The notes: a model not told the origin generated them from the letters alone. 64,000 nucleotides of DNA from Archangium sp. (GCA_030681645.1 JAUXRX010000035.1:1-64000), one strand, 5' to 3'. Shown: positions 9,944-18,960, counted from the first letter of the stretch. A program made the numbers and translations.

Positions 9944-10924
9944 ATGCGCTTGCTCATTCCCGCGGTGCTCCTGCTGTGCGCGTGTCCGCCTCCTCCGGCC
10001 GGTGCCGATGGCGGCGTCGACGGCGGTCTCGTCGAGGCCGACGCCGGAGTCGACGCAGGCACCGGTGACGCGGGCTCCGACGCCGGGGTCGCAGGCGTCG
10101 CGCTGATGACGCGGCTGGCGGGGCTGTGGGTCGGCCCGGCGCGCATGACGCCGCTGGGCGACTTCCCCATCATGTACATGGACTTCCGCCCCGTGGGTCC
10201 CGGCTTCCTCTTCGCGCAGGCCGACCTCGACGTGGCCGACAACCTGCGCTTCGGCATCTCCATCGAGACGTATGGCGGCGCCGACGTGCTCGCGTACCGC
10301 AACGGTGGCCTGTTCCAGGGCGTGCTCCGCGACTCGCGCACGAAGCTGGTGGAGAGCGACGACGCAGCGGGGCGCTACCGGTTCTGCTCGGTGCCGCAGG
10401 GGTGCGCGTACATCGACGCGACCTTCACCTTCAGCGGGGCGGCTGACCTCGTGTTCGACTCGAAGGTGCGGGGCACGCAGCACGTGCTGTGGACTGCGCA
10501 GCGGCGCGAGTCGCGCCCCGTGCCTGCTCCGTTTCCCGCGACCCCGGGCTCGATGGGTGATGGCACCGCGCCCTGGCCCGCGATGGCGAGCGTGCAGACC
10601 ACCGTGCGCTGGGTCAGCCCGCTCACGCAGGCCGGCACGGTTTGGGTGCTGCTCACCACCACCCCCTGCGCGCCGGCGTTCACGTGCGTGGCGAGCCGCT
10701 CGCTGCGCGTGGAGGCCGCTGCCGGGGCGACCAGCGCGACGCTCACCCTGCTCGCGGTGCACGCGGGTGATTACCGGCTCACCGCGGTGGTCGATCGCAC
10801 GCGCACGTTCGGCACGCGGCTCGCGCCGGCTTCGGGTGATTCGCTGGCGGTCGATCAAGCCGTGACGGTGCCCGCCTCAGGGCAGGTGAACCCCGACGTG
10901 TTGGCCGCGTACACGCTGCCCTGA
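9944..10924 (+). CDS. Lipoprotein of unknown function with Asp/Ala/Gly linker
   Basis: 326 residues. The lipoprotein signal MRLLIPAVLLLCAC gives a lipidated Cys at residue 12 or 14. An Asp/Gly/Ala-rich linker (about 20-50) of the kind common in myxobacterial surface lipoproteins follows, then a beta-rich globular domain with FYM/TYGGADVLAYRNGG and VESDDAAGRYRFCSVPQGC. No family recognised. The beta content suggests a sandwich or lipocalin-like fold, but that is a guess. It is convergent with the histidine kinase gene; a REP-B palindrome fills the 52 bp between them. Confidence 0.7.
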   Translation: MRLLIPAVLLLCACPPPPAGADGGVDGGLVEADAGVDAGTGDAGSDAGVAGVALMTRLAGLWVGPARMTPLGDFPIMYMDFRPVGPGFLFAQADLDVADNLRFGISIETYGGADVLAYRNGGLFQGVLRDSRTKLVESDDAAGRYRFCSVPQGCAYIDATFTFSGAADLVFDSKVRGTQHVLWTAQRRESRPVPAPFPATPGSMGDGTAPWPAMASVQTTVRWVSPLTQAGTVWVLLTTTPCAPAFTCVASRSLRVEAAAGATSATLTLLAVHAGDYRLTAVVDRTRTFGTRLAPASGDSLAVDQAVTVPASGQVNPDVLAAYTLP

Positions 10925-10935
10925 GTGGAATCCGG

Positions 10936-10976
10936 CCCCTCACCCCGCCCTCTCCCCGCTTCGCAGGGAGAGGGAG
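10936..10976 (+). repeat. REP-B full copy between convergent genes
   Basis: A perfect 9-bp stem ccctctccc/gggagaggg with loop cgcttcgca, preceded by cccctcacccc. It fills nearly the whole gap between the stops of the lipoprotein and the histidine kinase, so it may also stop transcription from both sides, though no T-run follows it. Confidence 0.85.
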
Positions 10977-12746
10977 TCAGGCAAAGCAAGCAGGCACCAC
11001 CCGGGGCAGACGGAGCTCGAACGTCGTGCCGTCCGGGCTCGACGAGGCGATGCGCAAGGTGCCGCCGTGCAGCCCCGCGATTCTCCGCGCCAGCGCCAGG
11101 CCGAGGCCCGAGCCACCGACCGCCCGGCCCTCCGCGGGGGGCAGCCGGTGAAAGGCCTCGAACACGCGGTCCCGCTCTTCGAGGGGAATGCCGGGCCCGT
11201 TGTCGGTGAAGCGCAGCACCGCCACCGCGCCCTCGTCGTGGCCGTGCACGTGGAACTGCACCGGCTGCCTGCGCCCGTACTTCCACGCGTTGCGCAGCAG
11301 GTTCTGCGCGAGCATGCGGATCAGCTGGGCGTCCAATGCGTGCGCGGCCATGCGGTCGAGTCCCTCGCAGCGCAGCTCCACCGCCGCGTCGACGGCGAGC
11401 GTGGCGTCGTCCGCGAGCAGCGCCTCGAGTGACGCGAAGGAGAAGGGCTCGCGCCTGGGCACCCAGCGCCCCGCCTCGAGCCGGTTGAACGAGAGGATGT
11501 TCTCCACCAGGAAGCCCAGAGCGTCGGCTGCGACCACCAGGCGGTGCGGGTAGTCTCTCGCGGCGCCGTCGGCCCCGAGCTTGCGCTCGAGCGTCTCGGC
11601 GAGCAGGCGGATCCCCGCGAGCGGCGTGCGCAGTTCGTGGCTCACGGTGGCGATGAAGTCGCGCTGCACCGCGAGGGTCTCCTCCTTCCGCTTCTCCGCG
11701 AGGCGGGCGAGGAAGACCACCCCCAGCCCGAGCAGGGCGGTGAGCGCCAGCAGCGCGGTCTTCCCCCACATCGCCGCGCTCAACCGCGCGCCCGCTGCGT
11801 CGAGACGGGGGCTGTGGAGCTCGAGGCCCACCAGGCCCTTCTCCCGCGGCGTGGGGAGCGCCGTGAGCTGCTCTCCCGGCTCGAGCATGCCGCGCTTGAG
11901 CAGCGTCTTGTGCAGCGCCTCGAGCTGCGCGGGGAGGTCGACGTGCACGCCGCGCACCTCTCCCTCGCGCAGCGCCATCAACCACTCGCCCACGAGCGTC
12001 GGTTCTTTCGTGGCCTGGACGCGCACGGTCTGCTCTGCGAGGCCGCGCTGGCACGCCGCCGCGAAGCGCTCGGTCTTGAGCTGCAGCTCGTCTCCGAGGC
12101 GCTGCACCTCGACACACCACCGCGCCGCGTCCTGCTTCTGGAGCCAGGGCCACGCGCGCAGCACCAGGCTCTGCGCGCTCTCGCCGGCGAAGGTGGAACG
12201 TTCGGCCGCGAGCGGTGCCCGCGCGAGCAGGGACAGCTGCAGGGCCAGGCGCATCACCGGGCTTGGCGTCCTGCGGCCGAGCACCTCGGTGAAGACCGGG
12301 CTCCACTCGCCCCGGGGCAGGTCGACCCGCTCACCCTTGCGCAGCCGCTCCATGGCCGAGACCCGCGCTTCTTCGTCCGCCGGCCAGATGACCGCCAGCG
12401 CGCGCAGGGAGTCTTCTTCGTCGCGCGGGGTGAAGACGGGCGCGCCCCCCACGCCCGGAAAGCGGGGGAAGTACTGCACGCCGTCGCGCACCCGCAGCAG
12501 GCCGTCGTCTTCGACCAGCGGCAGCGTCTCGAGCGCCTCGAGCCGCGCTTCGGCCACGTCGAGCGCGCCGAGCAGCTCTTCGTCGAGCGCGTCGACGGCG
12601 CGTCGCTCTCTGAGCGAGCGCTCTGCCCCCAGCGCCGCCGCGCCATCCCGCGCTTCCGAGATGAAGAGCAGCTCGAACCCCGCCAGCACCGCGAGCAGCA
12701 GCACGAAGCCCGCGCGGGGACCGAGGGTGAGGAGGCGGTGCATCAC
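10977..12746 (-). CDS. Membrane sensor histidine kinase (HisKA/HATPase)
   Basis: 589 residues. Membrane span 1 at 12-30 (GFVLLLAVLAGFELLFI) and span 2 at about 329-348 enclose a periplasmic sensor region of about 300 residues without recognised motifs. The kinase core follows: H-box FIATVSHELRTPLAG with His370, N-box LLRNAWKYGR, G1 TDNGPGIP, G2 GGSGLGLALARR. It is the classical architecture partnered with OmpR-type regulators, and the regulator at 7285-7959 on the same strand is a candidate. Two ATGs are adjacent at the start; either is possible. The stop lies directly against the REP-B palindrome. Confidence 0.92.
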   Translation of the reverse strand: MMHRLLTLGPRAGFVLLLAVLAGFELLFISEARDGAAALGAERSLRERRAVDALDEELLGALDVAEARLEALETLPLVEDDGLLRVRDGVQYFPRFPGVGGAPVFTPRDEEDSLRALAVIWPADEEARVSAMERLRKGERVDLPRGEWSPVFTEVLGRRTPSPVMRLALQLSLLARAPLAAERSTFAGESAQSLVLRAWPWLQKQDAARWCVEVQRLGDELQLKTERFAAACQRGLAEQTVRVQATKEPTLVGEWLMALREGEVRGVHVDLPAQLEALHKTLLKRGMLEPGEQLTALPTPREKGLVGLELHSPRLDAAGARLSAAMWGKTALLALTALLGLGVVFLARLAEKRKEETLAVQRDFIATVSHELRTPLAGIRLLAETLERKLGADGAARDYPHRLVVAADALGFLVENILSFNRLEAGRWVPRREPFSFASLEALLADDATLAVDAAVELRCEGLDRMAAHALDAQLIRMLAQNLLRNAWKYGRRQPVQFHVHGHDEGAVAVLRFTDNGPGIPLEERDRVFEAFHRLPPAEGRAVGGSGLGLALARRIAGLHGGTLRIASSSPDGTTFELRLPRVVPACFA

Positions 12747-12817
12747 TTCGGAGTCTCACCCAGCCGCGGGCCGCGGTCCTTCACCGTTTCTTCATGATCA
12801 GGAGGCAGGAAAAGTCC

Positions 12818-12848
12818 GGGGCCGGTTGGCGCTGTGCCAACCGGCCCC
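12818..12848 (-). terminator. Rho-independent terminator for the repeat lipoprotein gene
   Basis: A perfect 13-bp stem (ggggccggttggc / gccaaccggcccc) with a 5-nt loop lies 27 bp past the leftward gene's stop. Read leftward it is followed by ggacttttcct, giving a short T-run, so it fits intrinsic termination of the minus-strand gene. Confidence 0.8.
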
Positions 12849-12874
12849 GTTCACTTCACCTCGCGCCGCGCTGG

Positions 12875-15715
12875 TTACTGAATCTGCACGTTGAGCGCGA
12901 AGTTGGCCGGAGCCGAGCCGAACGCCGTGACCACCACGAAGACCGTCTTGGCGGCCGTGGTGGTGTTCCTGAACATCACGCTCTCCGGAGCCGCGCTGCC
13001 GCCCATGTTGGCGCTGGCCGCGCACATCATCACGGCGTTGCACGTCGTCGCCGGGCCATCGATCACGTTGAGGATGAGGTCTTCCATCGCCGCGGGCGTG
13101 GCCGTGACGGTGAGGTTCTGCATCGGCGGGATGGTGACCGAGTACACCCTGTCGGCGCGGGGAATGCTGCCCACGCAGCCCGTCGCGCCGGTGGCGAACA
13201 GCACGTCAGCGGTGGCGCCGGCCGTGGTCTGGCCTGCCAGCGCGCCGGCCGTCGCCACCTGGGGAAGCCCGCAGGTCTCGCCCGGCGTGGCGGCCGCCAG
13301 GGTGCTCACCAGCGAGTAGTCCCGGTTGGTCGCCGTGACGCCGTCGTAGTCGGCGACGACCACGAAGAGGTCCAGCGGCCCACCGCTGCTGTTGGTGAAG
13401 CCGCCGGTCTCGGCGCGGCCCTCACCGGTGGCGTCGACGCCCAGCCGGCAGGTGCGCGGGGTCGCCTCGCAGTTGGCCGCCGGCCCGGGGATGAGGTTGA
13501 TCACCGGGTCGAAGCCGGCGTCGTTCGTCGGCGTGAGGGTGAACGTGTACTTCTGGTTCGCCGTCATCGCGACCTTGTACACGCGGTCCGGGCCCGAGGC
13601 CGCGCGGCAACCCGAGCCGCTGCCGTAGTCGGCGCTGAAGCCGGTGAGGTTGTCGTTGCGCGTGCCCGCCGCCAGCGTGGTGGTGTTGGTGGTGCAGGTG
13701 TCGTCGACCCCCGGCACCGCTGCGGCGAAGCCGATGTCGAACGCCCCGCCGCCGTTCGAGCTGTCGACGATGGCGAAGAACGTGCGCGCCCCGTTGGTGG
13801 TGTTGAAGAGCGAGGCGCGCTCAGGCTGGTCGCCGCCCGTCGAGTTCGAGCCCGCCGCGCAGGTGCGCGGCATCGCGCTGCAGACCGCCGCGGCGCCTTC
13901 CACCAGGTTGATGCTGGGGTCGAAGCCGGCGTCAGCGGTGGGGGTGACCGTCACCACGCCGCGCTGGTTGGCCGGAACGGTGACCTGGTACACGCGGTCG
14001 GGGCCGCTGGTGCCCGAGGTGGTGCAGCCCACGGTGCCCGTGCCGTTCTCGTAGTCGTTGGTGTACCCGCTGGTGGTCTGGCCCGTCAGCGGCGCGCCGG
14101 CCGTGACGGTGGCCGGGCCCGCGCACACGTCGTTCACGGGCGGAGCGCCCACGGTGGCGACGATGTCGAAGGTGCCGGTGCTGCCCGTCCACACGTCGAC
14201 CACCACCAGGTACGTCTGCGCCGCGGCGGTGGTGTTGGTGAAGGTGAGCGTCTCGGCGTCACCGTCGAGGCCCGGGTCTTCGCCGGCGAGGCAGGCCATG
14301 CCGCAGTTCGCGGCGCCGTCGATGAGGTTCAGGCCGATGTCGGCCATCGCCGTCGGAGTGGCGACGATGCTGACGCGCTGCCCGGCGGGCACCGTCACCG
14401 AGTACGCGCGGTCGACACCCGAGTTGAACGAGCAGTTCGTGCCCGTCGAGTAGTCGTTCGTGTACGCGGCGAAGGCCTGCGCGGTGAGCGGCGTGCCGGG
14501 AGTGAGCGGGATGGGCATGTTGCACGAGTCGTCGGCCGGTGGGGTCACCAGCGTCGCGTCGATGGTGAACGTGCCGGTGCTGCTCTCGAAGCCATCGACC
14601 ACGATGAAGAGCGTCTGCGGGGCCGCCGTGGTGTTCCGGTAGGTGTAGGTCTCGGCCTCGCCCGGGTAGCCGTTGTCGACGCTGTCGAGGCAGGTGACAT
14701 CGCAGGCCGCCGCGCCATCAGAGACCGACACGGTCGCGTCGAACGTCGCGTCAGGGGTGACGACCAGGGTGAGCAGCTGGCCCGGCGCCACGGACACCTG
14801 GTAGGTGGCGTCAGACGCGTTCGAGCCCGCACAGCCGGTGCCCGTGCCGGCATAGTCGTTGCTGAAGGTCCTCAGGTCCTGGTTGACGAGAGGCGTGCCG
14901 CTCGCGAGGACCACCGCGGTCTCGCAGCGCTCGCCCATGCTGGGAGGACCGAACGCGGTGACCAGCGTGAAGCGGCCCTCGTCCGACGCGCCGATGCCGC
15001 CGTCTTCGTTCGGGAAGCCCATCCCCCCGTCGGGGTTGGCCGGGATGTACGAGTCGACGACGATGAACACGTCGACGGGCGCGGCGCCCGAGTTGACGTA
15101 GCCGACGGTCTCCGTGCTGGCGAGCCCGGACGGGTCGTCCGAGGCCGCGAGGCAGGCGAGTTCCGCTCCGCCGTCCGCGTTCGTGCAGTTCGAGGCCGGG
15201 TCGGCGATGAGGTAGACGGCGAGGTCGAACTGCTTGCCGCTGGTCACCTGCTCGGGGGTGGCGGTGGCCGAGAGCCGCTGACCTGCCGGCACGGAGATCT
15301 TGTAGACCGTGTCGGGGCCAGGCGTGGCGGCCCCGGTGCAACCGGGGTTGTAGTTGCCCGTCATGCCGGTGGTGTCGCCGGTGACGGTGCCGGCGGTGAT
15401 GGTCTGCGCCATCTCGCACGTCTCGCCGCCATTGTTCATGGTGCTGCCGCCGCCGCCGCCGCCTACCGAGCCGCCGCCTCCGCCTCCGTTGCCGCCTCCA
15501 CTGCCGCCGCCGCCGCCGCCGCCACCGCCACCGCCGCCGCCACCGCCGCCGCCGATGCCGCCGCCCGTGCCCGTGGTGCACGTGCCCGACATGACGCTGC
15601 AGACCAGACCGTCAGTACAGTCCGCGTTGGTGGTGCACTTCTTTCCAGTGGGGCACGCCGTCAAGGCAAGCGCCGCCATGAGGATGATTCCTCGGCTCAT
15701 CAGGTTGTTGGTCAT
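12875..15715 (-). CDS. Large lipoprotein with polyglycine linker and six Cys-flanked repeats
   Basis: 946 residues from ATG at 15715. The lipoprotein signal is MSRGIILMAALALTAC. A small Cys motif (KKCTTNADCTDGLVC) resembles the Cys-rich modules of other lipoproteins here. A glycine-rich linker (about residues 50-100) follows, then about six repeats of 140-150 residues, each opening with a Cys (ETCEMAQ, ERCETAV, DSCNMPI, DVCAGPA, DTCTTNT, ETCGLPQ) and containing DRVYxVTVPAxQ and FxVVDxxxG segments as in bacterial pre-peptidase C-terminal (PPC)-like beta domains. It is predicted to be surface-exposed. It is divergent from the PTS EIIC gene across 152 bp that include a palindrome. Confidence 0.82.
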   Translation of the reverse strand: MTNNLMSRGIILMAALALTACPTGKKCTTNADCTDGLVCSVMSGTCTTGTGGGIGGGGGGGGGGGGGGGGGSGGGNGGGGGGSVGGGGGGSTMNNGGETCEMAQTITAGTVTGDTTGMTGNYNPGCTGAATPGPDTVYKISVPAGQRLSATATPEQVTSGKQFDLAVYLIADPASNCTNADGGAELACLAASDDPSGLASTETVGYVNSGAAPVDVFIVVDSYIPANPDGGMGFPNEDGGIGASDEGRFTLVTAFGPPSMGERCETAVVLASGTPLVNQDLRTFSNDYAGTGTGCAGSNASDATYQVSVAPGQLLTLVVTPDATFDATVSVSDGAAACDVTCLDSVDNGYPGEAETYTYRNTTAAPQTLFIVVDGFESSTGTFTIDATLVTPPADDSCNMPIPLTPGTPLTAQAFAAYTNDYSTGTNCSFNSGVDRAYSVTVPAGQRVSIVATPTAMADIGLNLIDGAANCGMACLAGEDPGLDGDAETLTFTNTTAAAQTYLVVVDVWTGSTGTFDIVATVGAPPVNDVCAGPATVTAGAPLTGQTTSGYTNDYENGTGTVGCTTSGTSGPDRVYQVTVPANQRGVVTVTPTADAGFDPSINLVEGAAAVCSAMPRTCAAGSNSTGGDQPERASLFNTTNGARTFFAIVDSSNGGGAFDIGFAAAVPGVDDTCTTNTTTLAAGTRNDNLTGFSADYGSGSGCRAASGPDRVYKVAMTANQKYTFTLTPTNDAGFDPVINLIPGPAANCEATPRTCRLGVDATGEGRAETGGFTNSSGGPLDLFVVVADYDGVTATNRDYSLVSTLAAATPGETCGLPQVATAGALAGQTTAGATADVLFATGATGCVGSIPRADRVYSVTIPPMQNLTVTATPAAMEDLILNVIDGPATTCNAVMMCAASANMGGSAAPESVMFRNTTTAAKTVFVVVTAFGSAPANFALNVQIQ
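15447..15566 (-). repeat. Trinucleotide (Gly codon) tract encoding a polyglycine linker
   Basis: A run of gcc/gcg/acc triplets on the plus strand encodes about 40 residues that are nearly all Gly, broken by Ser, Asn and Val. Copy-number changes here would alter linker length without shifting frame. Confidence 0.85.
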
Positions 15716-15815
15716 TTCGGTACCGGGCTGAGGTGAGCGGCTTCCCCTGCCGTTCACCGGTGAAGGCGGCGGCTGTAGCACCAGAGGTGGGGTGAGGGAA
15801 TACCGCCGCCCCCGC

Positions 15816-15834
15816 TGTGGGATGACGTCCCACA
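15816..15834. promoter_or_regulatory. Candidate operator: 7-5-7 palindrome
   Basis: TGTGGGA-tgacg-TCCCACA is a perfect inverted repeat in the 152-bp divergent region, 34 bp ahead of the EIIC start. Size and spacing fit a dimeric regulator site. A related half-site pair, CCCACA-g-TGTGGG, occurs at about 20200-20212 upstream of the metalloprotease. Confidence 0.45.
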
Positions 15835-15867
15835 AGGGTGGCGAAAAAGAGGTCCGGTTGCGGGGAC

Positions 15868-16590
15868 ATGGCGACAATGCGCCTCGTGACGTTGACTCAG
15901 GTGGTGCTCACCGGCGTGTGGGGAGGGTTGATGGCGCTCGAGCGCCGCGCCTTTCTGCAGGCGATGGTGTCGCGGCCGCTGGTCGCGGCGACGGTCACCG
16001 GGCTGCTCGGCCAGGACGTGCTCGCCGGGCTCTTCGTGGGGCTCGTCTTCGAGTTGTTCCACCTGGGCGGCGCGTCGCTCGGCGGAGCGCACGCTGATCA
16101 CGACACCCTGCCCGCGGTGGCGGCGGCGGCGATGGCGGCGAGCGTGGGCCAGGCGTCTGGCAGCGACGCGACGCCGGCCATCTGGGCCCTGTCGATTCTG
16201 GTGTGCGCGCCGTTCGGCCGCGCCGGGCTTCTGCTCGAGAACCGGCTCGACCTGCGCGCGCGGAAATATTTCGGGCGGGCGCTCACGGCGGCCGATGCGG
16301 GCAACGTGAGAGCGGCCTCGCGGCAGAACCTGCGGGCGATGTGGCCGCAGTTCGGCTTCTACGGGCTCATCTGCGGAGCCGCGGCCGCGGCCGGGCCCCA
16401 GGTGGCGGTGCTCGAGTCGATGATGCCGTTGCCGTTGCTGCGGGGGCTGGCCTGGGCGTACCCCGCCATGGGCGTGGCGGCGGCGGCGGTGGCGGTGCAG
16501 GGCAGCCACGCGCCGAAGCGGCTGCGCATCGCGCTGGTGGCGGGCGCGTGCACGGCGGGCGTGATGTACGGCACGCAGGTGCTCGGGTGA
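15868..16590 (+). CDS. PTS mannose-family EIIC membrane subunit
   Basis: 240 residues from ATG at 15868 (ATG 15877 also possible). Hydrophobic helices fill the sequence; VVLTGVWGGLMALERRAFLQ at the N-terminus and FVGLVFELFHLGG match mannose/sorbose-family EIIC (ManY/AgaC). With EIID it would form the sugar translocation unit. The same strand continues with EIID, HPr and a cysteine desulfurase. No EIIA, EIIB or enzyme I gene is seen in the window, so phosphotransfer must use proteins encoded elsewhere, or this PTS is mainly regulatory. The divergent palindrome upstream may control it. Confidence 0.88.
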   Translation: MATMRLVTLTQVVLTGVWGGLMALERRAFLQAMVSRPLVAATVTGLLGQDVLAGLFVGLVFELFHLGGASLGGAHADHDTLPAVAAAAMAASVGQASGSDATPAIWALSILVCAPFGRAGLLLENRLDLRARKYFGRALTAADAGNVRAASRQNLRAMWPQFGFYGLICGAAAAAGPQVAVLESMMPLPLLRGLAWAYPAMGVAAAAVAVQGSHAPKRLRIALVAGACTAGVMYGTQVLG

Positions 16591-16604
16591 GGCGGGCAGC
16601 TGAG

Positions 16605-16667
16605 CCCTCGACCTCGCTCGGGCTGAGCGGATGCGGCCCGTTCCGTTCACGCCGAGCGGAGTCGAGG
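16605..16667 (+). repeat. REP-A inverted pair between EIIC and EIID
   Basis: A direct copy (ccctcgacctcgctcggg ctgagcgg, 16605-16630) faces an inverted copy (16643-16667, ccgttcac..gagtcgagg) over a 12-bp spacer, forming a long potential hairpin between the two PTS genes. The second arm ends 14 bp before the EIID start. Confidence 0.85.
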
Positions 16668-16681
16668 CGCGAGGGGCCCGC

Positions 16682-17428
16682 ATGAAGCTCCCCTTCCGCA
16701 CGCTGCTGCGCATCGCGGTGCGCACGCTCTTCATCCAGGCCGGCTTCTCGCCGGAGGCGATGCAGACGCTCGGCCTGCTCTACGCGCTCGAGCCGGCGTG
16801 GCCGCACCTCTACCCGGAGGTCGAGCAGCGCAACGAGGCGATGCGCCGCCACCTCTCGCCCTTCAACACCCACCCCTACGCGGCCGCCGCCATCGTCGGC
16901 GGCATCCTCTTCTACGAGGTGCGCCTCGCGCGCGGGGAAGGCTCGGCCGAAGACGTCACCCGCTTCAAGCAGACGCTGATGGGCCCGTTGGCTGCGCTCG
17001 GAGACGGCTTCTTCTGGCTGAGCCTGCGGCCGGCGACGGGCGCGGTGGGGGTGGCGCTGGTGCCGCTGCTCGGGGTGTGGGCGCCGCTCGTCTTCCTCGT
17101 CACCTACAACCTGGTGCACCTGGCCACCCGCGGCTGGCTCTTCGTCACCGGCTACCGGCACGGCAGCGCGGTGGTGGCGAAGCTGTCGGAGCTCAAGGTG
17201 CCGATGTGGAGCAACCGGCTGCGCGGGCTGGCGGCGGCCGCGGCGGGAGGCATGGGGGTGTGGCTGGCGCTGCGCTTCGGCGCGCTGGGCGGCTCGACCC
17301 CCTGGTTGGGGGCGGCCTGCCTCGTGCTCGGCGTGGGCGCGGTGCTGCTGGTCGAGCGGAAGGTTCCACCGCTGGTGCTGTTGTACGGCGCGGCGGCGTT
17401 GGCGACGGTGGCTGGAGCGGTGTGGTGA
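16682..17428 (+). CDS. PTS mannose-family EIID membrane subunit
   Basis: 248 residues from ATG at 16682; an upstream in-frame start (16631) lies inside the REP-A repeat and would only add repeat-encoded residues, so it is rejected. FIQAGFSPEAMQTLGLLYAL and NTHPYAAAAIVGGILFYE match the conserved N-terminal region of ManZ/AgaD-type EIID, including the NTHP box. The C-terminal half has several membrane helices (VALVPLLGVWAPLVFLVTYN, VLGVGAVLLVERK, LVLLYGAAALATVAGAVW). It is separated from EIIC by 91 bp holding the REP-A pair and precedes HPr by 41 bp. Confidence 0.9.
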   Translation: MKLPFRTLLRIAVRTLFIQAGFSPEAMQTLGLLYALEPAWPHLYPEVEQRNEAMRRHLSPFNTHPYAAAAIVGGILFYEVRLARGEGSAEDVTRFKQTLMGPLAALGDGFFWLSLRPATGAVGVALVPLLGVWAPLVFLVTYNLVHLATRGWLFVTGYRHGSAVVAKLSELKVPMWSNRLRGLAAAAAGGMGVWLALRFGALGGSTPWLGAACLVLGVGAVLLVERKVPPLVLLYGAAALATVAGAVW

Positions 17429-17469
17429 TTGACACGGTCGGAAACCGGCCGTGGGTAGGAGTAAGCTGA

Positions 17470-17760
17470 ATGAGGGGCCCAACAGTGGAGACGGTCGAGG
17501 CGGAGTTCACCATCATCAACGCGCTGGGGCTGCACGCCCGCGCGGCGGCGCAGCTGGTGAAGGCAGCGAACAAGTACCCGTGCGAGGTCGAGCTGGAATG
17601 CGAAGGCCAGCCGGTCAACGGCAAGTCCATCATGGGGGTGCTGATGCTCGCGGCGGCCCAGGGCATGAAGGTGAAGGTGAAGTGCAGTGGTGAAAGCGGG
17701 CGCGTCTGTCTCGACGAGATAGGCGCGCTCATCGCGAACAAGTTCGGCGAGCCCCGGTGA
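17470..17760 (+). CDS. ptsH: HPr phosphocarrier protein
   Basis: 96 residues. The active-site His22 lies in NALGLHARAA and the regulatory Ser53 in NGKSIMGVLML; their 31-residue separation equals that of His15 and Ser46 in classical HPr. Presence of the serine suggests control by an HPr kinase, common in this phylum, but none is in the window. The N-terminus is about seven residues longer than usual; a GTG at 17485 would give the standard length. The stop overlaps the GTG of the cysteine desulfurase gene by 4 bp, where enzyme I is usually found. Confidence 0.93.
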   Translation: MRGPTVETVEAEFTIINALGLHARAAAQLVKAANKYPCEVELECEGQPVNGKSIMGVLMLAAAQGMKVKVKCSGESGRVCLDEIGALIANKFGEPR

Positions 17761-18911
17761 GCCTCGCCGGGAGTCCGCCGCTCTACTTCGACCACAACGC
17801 CACCACCCCGCTGCTCGCCGAGGTGCTGGACGCGATGCAGCCGTACCTCACCAGGCACTACGGCAACCCTTCTTCGTCTCACGTGTACGGGCGCGTCGCG
17901 AAGGCCGCGGTCGACCTGGCGCGCGAGCAGGTGGCCGCGCTGGTGGGGGCGAGCGCGGCGGAAGTCGTCTTCACCTCGGGCGGCACCGAGGCGACGCAGC
18001 TGGCGCTGCGGGGCTCGCTGCCCGTTCCGCTCGGGAACTCGCACGTCATCACCACCACCGTCGAGCACCCCGCGACCGCGCGCACCGTGGCCGCGCTGGC
18101 GGCGGAAGGCGTGAAGGTGACCCGGCTGGGGGTCGACGAGGCGGGCCAGGTGCACCTCGACGCGCTCACCGCGGCGCTCACGCCCAGCACGCGCTGGTTC
18201 ACCATCATCCACGCGCACAACGAGACGGGCGTGCTGCAGCCGCTGGCGCCGCTGAGCGCGGTCACCAGGCGCTTCGGGGTGAAGCTCCACGCCGACGCGT
18301 CGCAGTCCGCGGGCAAGGTGCCGCTCTCGATGGCCGACGACGGGTTCGACCTGCTCACGCTGGCCGCGCACAAGCTCTACGGCCCCAAGGGCGTGGGCGC
18401 GCTGGTGGTGCGCAGCGGGGTGAAGCTGCACCCGGTGCAGACCGGGGCGGGGCAGGAGCGAGGGCTGCGGGCGGGAACCGAGAACGTCGCGTCCATCGCC
18501 GGCTTCGGCGCGGCGTGCGTGGCGGCGCGCCGCGACCTGGCTGAATCGGGCGCGCGGCTGCTGAGCCTGCGCGAGCAGTTGATCACCGCGCTGCGCGCCG
18601 GCGTGCCCGGGCTGATCATCGCGGGTGAAGCGAGCGCGCGGTTGCCCAACACCGTGTACGCGCTCTTCCCCGGCGTGAGCGGCGCGGCGCTGCTGGAGAA
18701 GACGCCCGGGCTCGCGGCCTCGACGGGGTCGGCGTGTCACGACGGGCAGGAAACGGCGGCGCAGGTGTTGCTCGAGATGAAGATCCCCGCCGCGCGCGCG
18801 GTGGGCGCGGTGCGCCTGAGCCTGGGCCGGCAGACGATGCCCGCCGACGTCGACGCAGCGGCGGCCCAGTTGATCGACGCGTGGCGTGGTTCTCCCTCGA
18901 CCGGCGGGTGA
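17757..18911 (+). CDS. Cysteine desulfurase (NifS/IscS-like, PLP-dependent)
   Basis: 384 residues from GTG in the 4-bp overlap with HPr. N-terminal YFDHNATTPL, TSGGTEATQLAL, and PLP-binding Lys206 in LAAHKLYGPKG are class V aminotransferase hallmarks. The catalytic Cys327 lies in TGSACHDG, matching the mobile loop of NifS-type desulfurases (SGSAC). It should mobilise cysteine sulfur for Fe-S clusters or thio-modification. No iscU, iscR or sulfur acceptor gene is nearby; the immediate partner is HPr, an unusual coupling. Confidence 0.92.
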   Translation: MSLAGSPPLYFDHNATTPLLAEVLDAMQPYLTRHYGNPSSSHVYGRVAKAAVDLAREQVAALVGASAAEVVFTSGGTEATQLALRGSLPVPLGNSHVITTTVEHPATARTVAALAAEGVKVTRLGVDEAGQVHLDALTAALTPSTRWFTIIHAHNETGVLQPLAPLSAVTRRFGVKLHADASQSAGKVPLSMADDGFDLLTLAAHKLYGPKGVGALVVRSGVKLHPVQTGAGQERGLRAGTENVASIAGFGAACVAARRDLAESGARLLSLREQLITALRAGVPGLIIAGEASARLPNTVYALFPGVSGAALLEKTPGLAASTGSACHDGQETAAQVLLEMKIPAARAVGAVRLSLGRQTMPADVDAAAAQLIDAWRGSPSTGG

Positions 18912-18960
18912 GCGCACGGCAGTCTGCGCGCGCAGCATTTCCAAACTCCGAGGGGACCCC

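Noticed and set aside
16631..16682. Upstream start for EIID at 16631
   Set aside because: It lies in the REP-A repeat and adds only repeat-encoded residues ahead of the conserved N-terminus.
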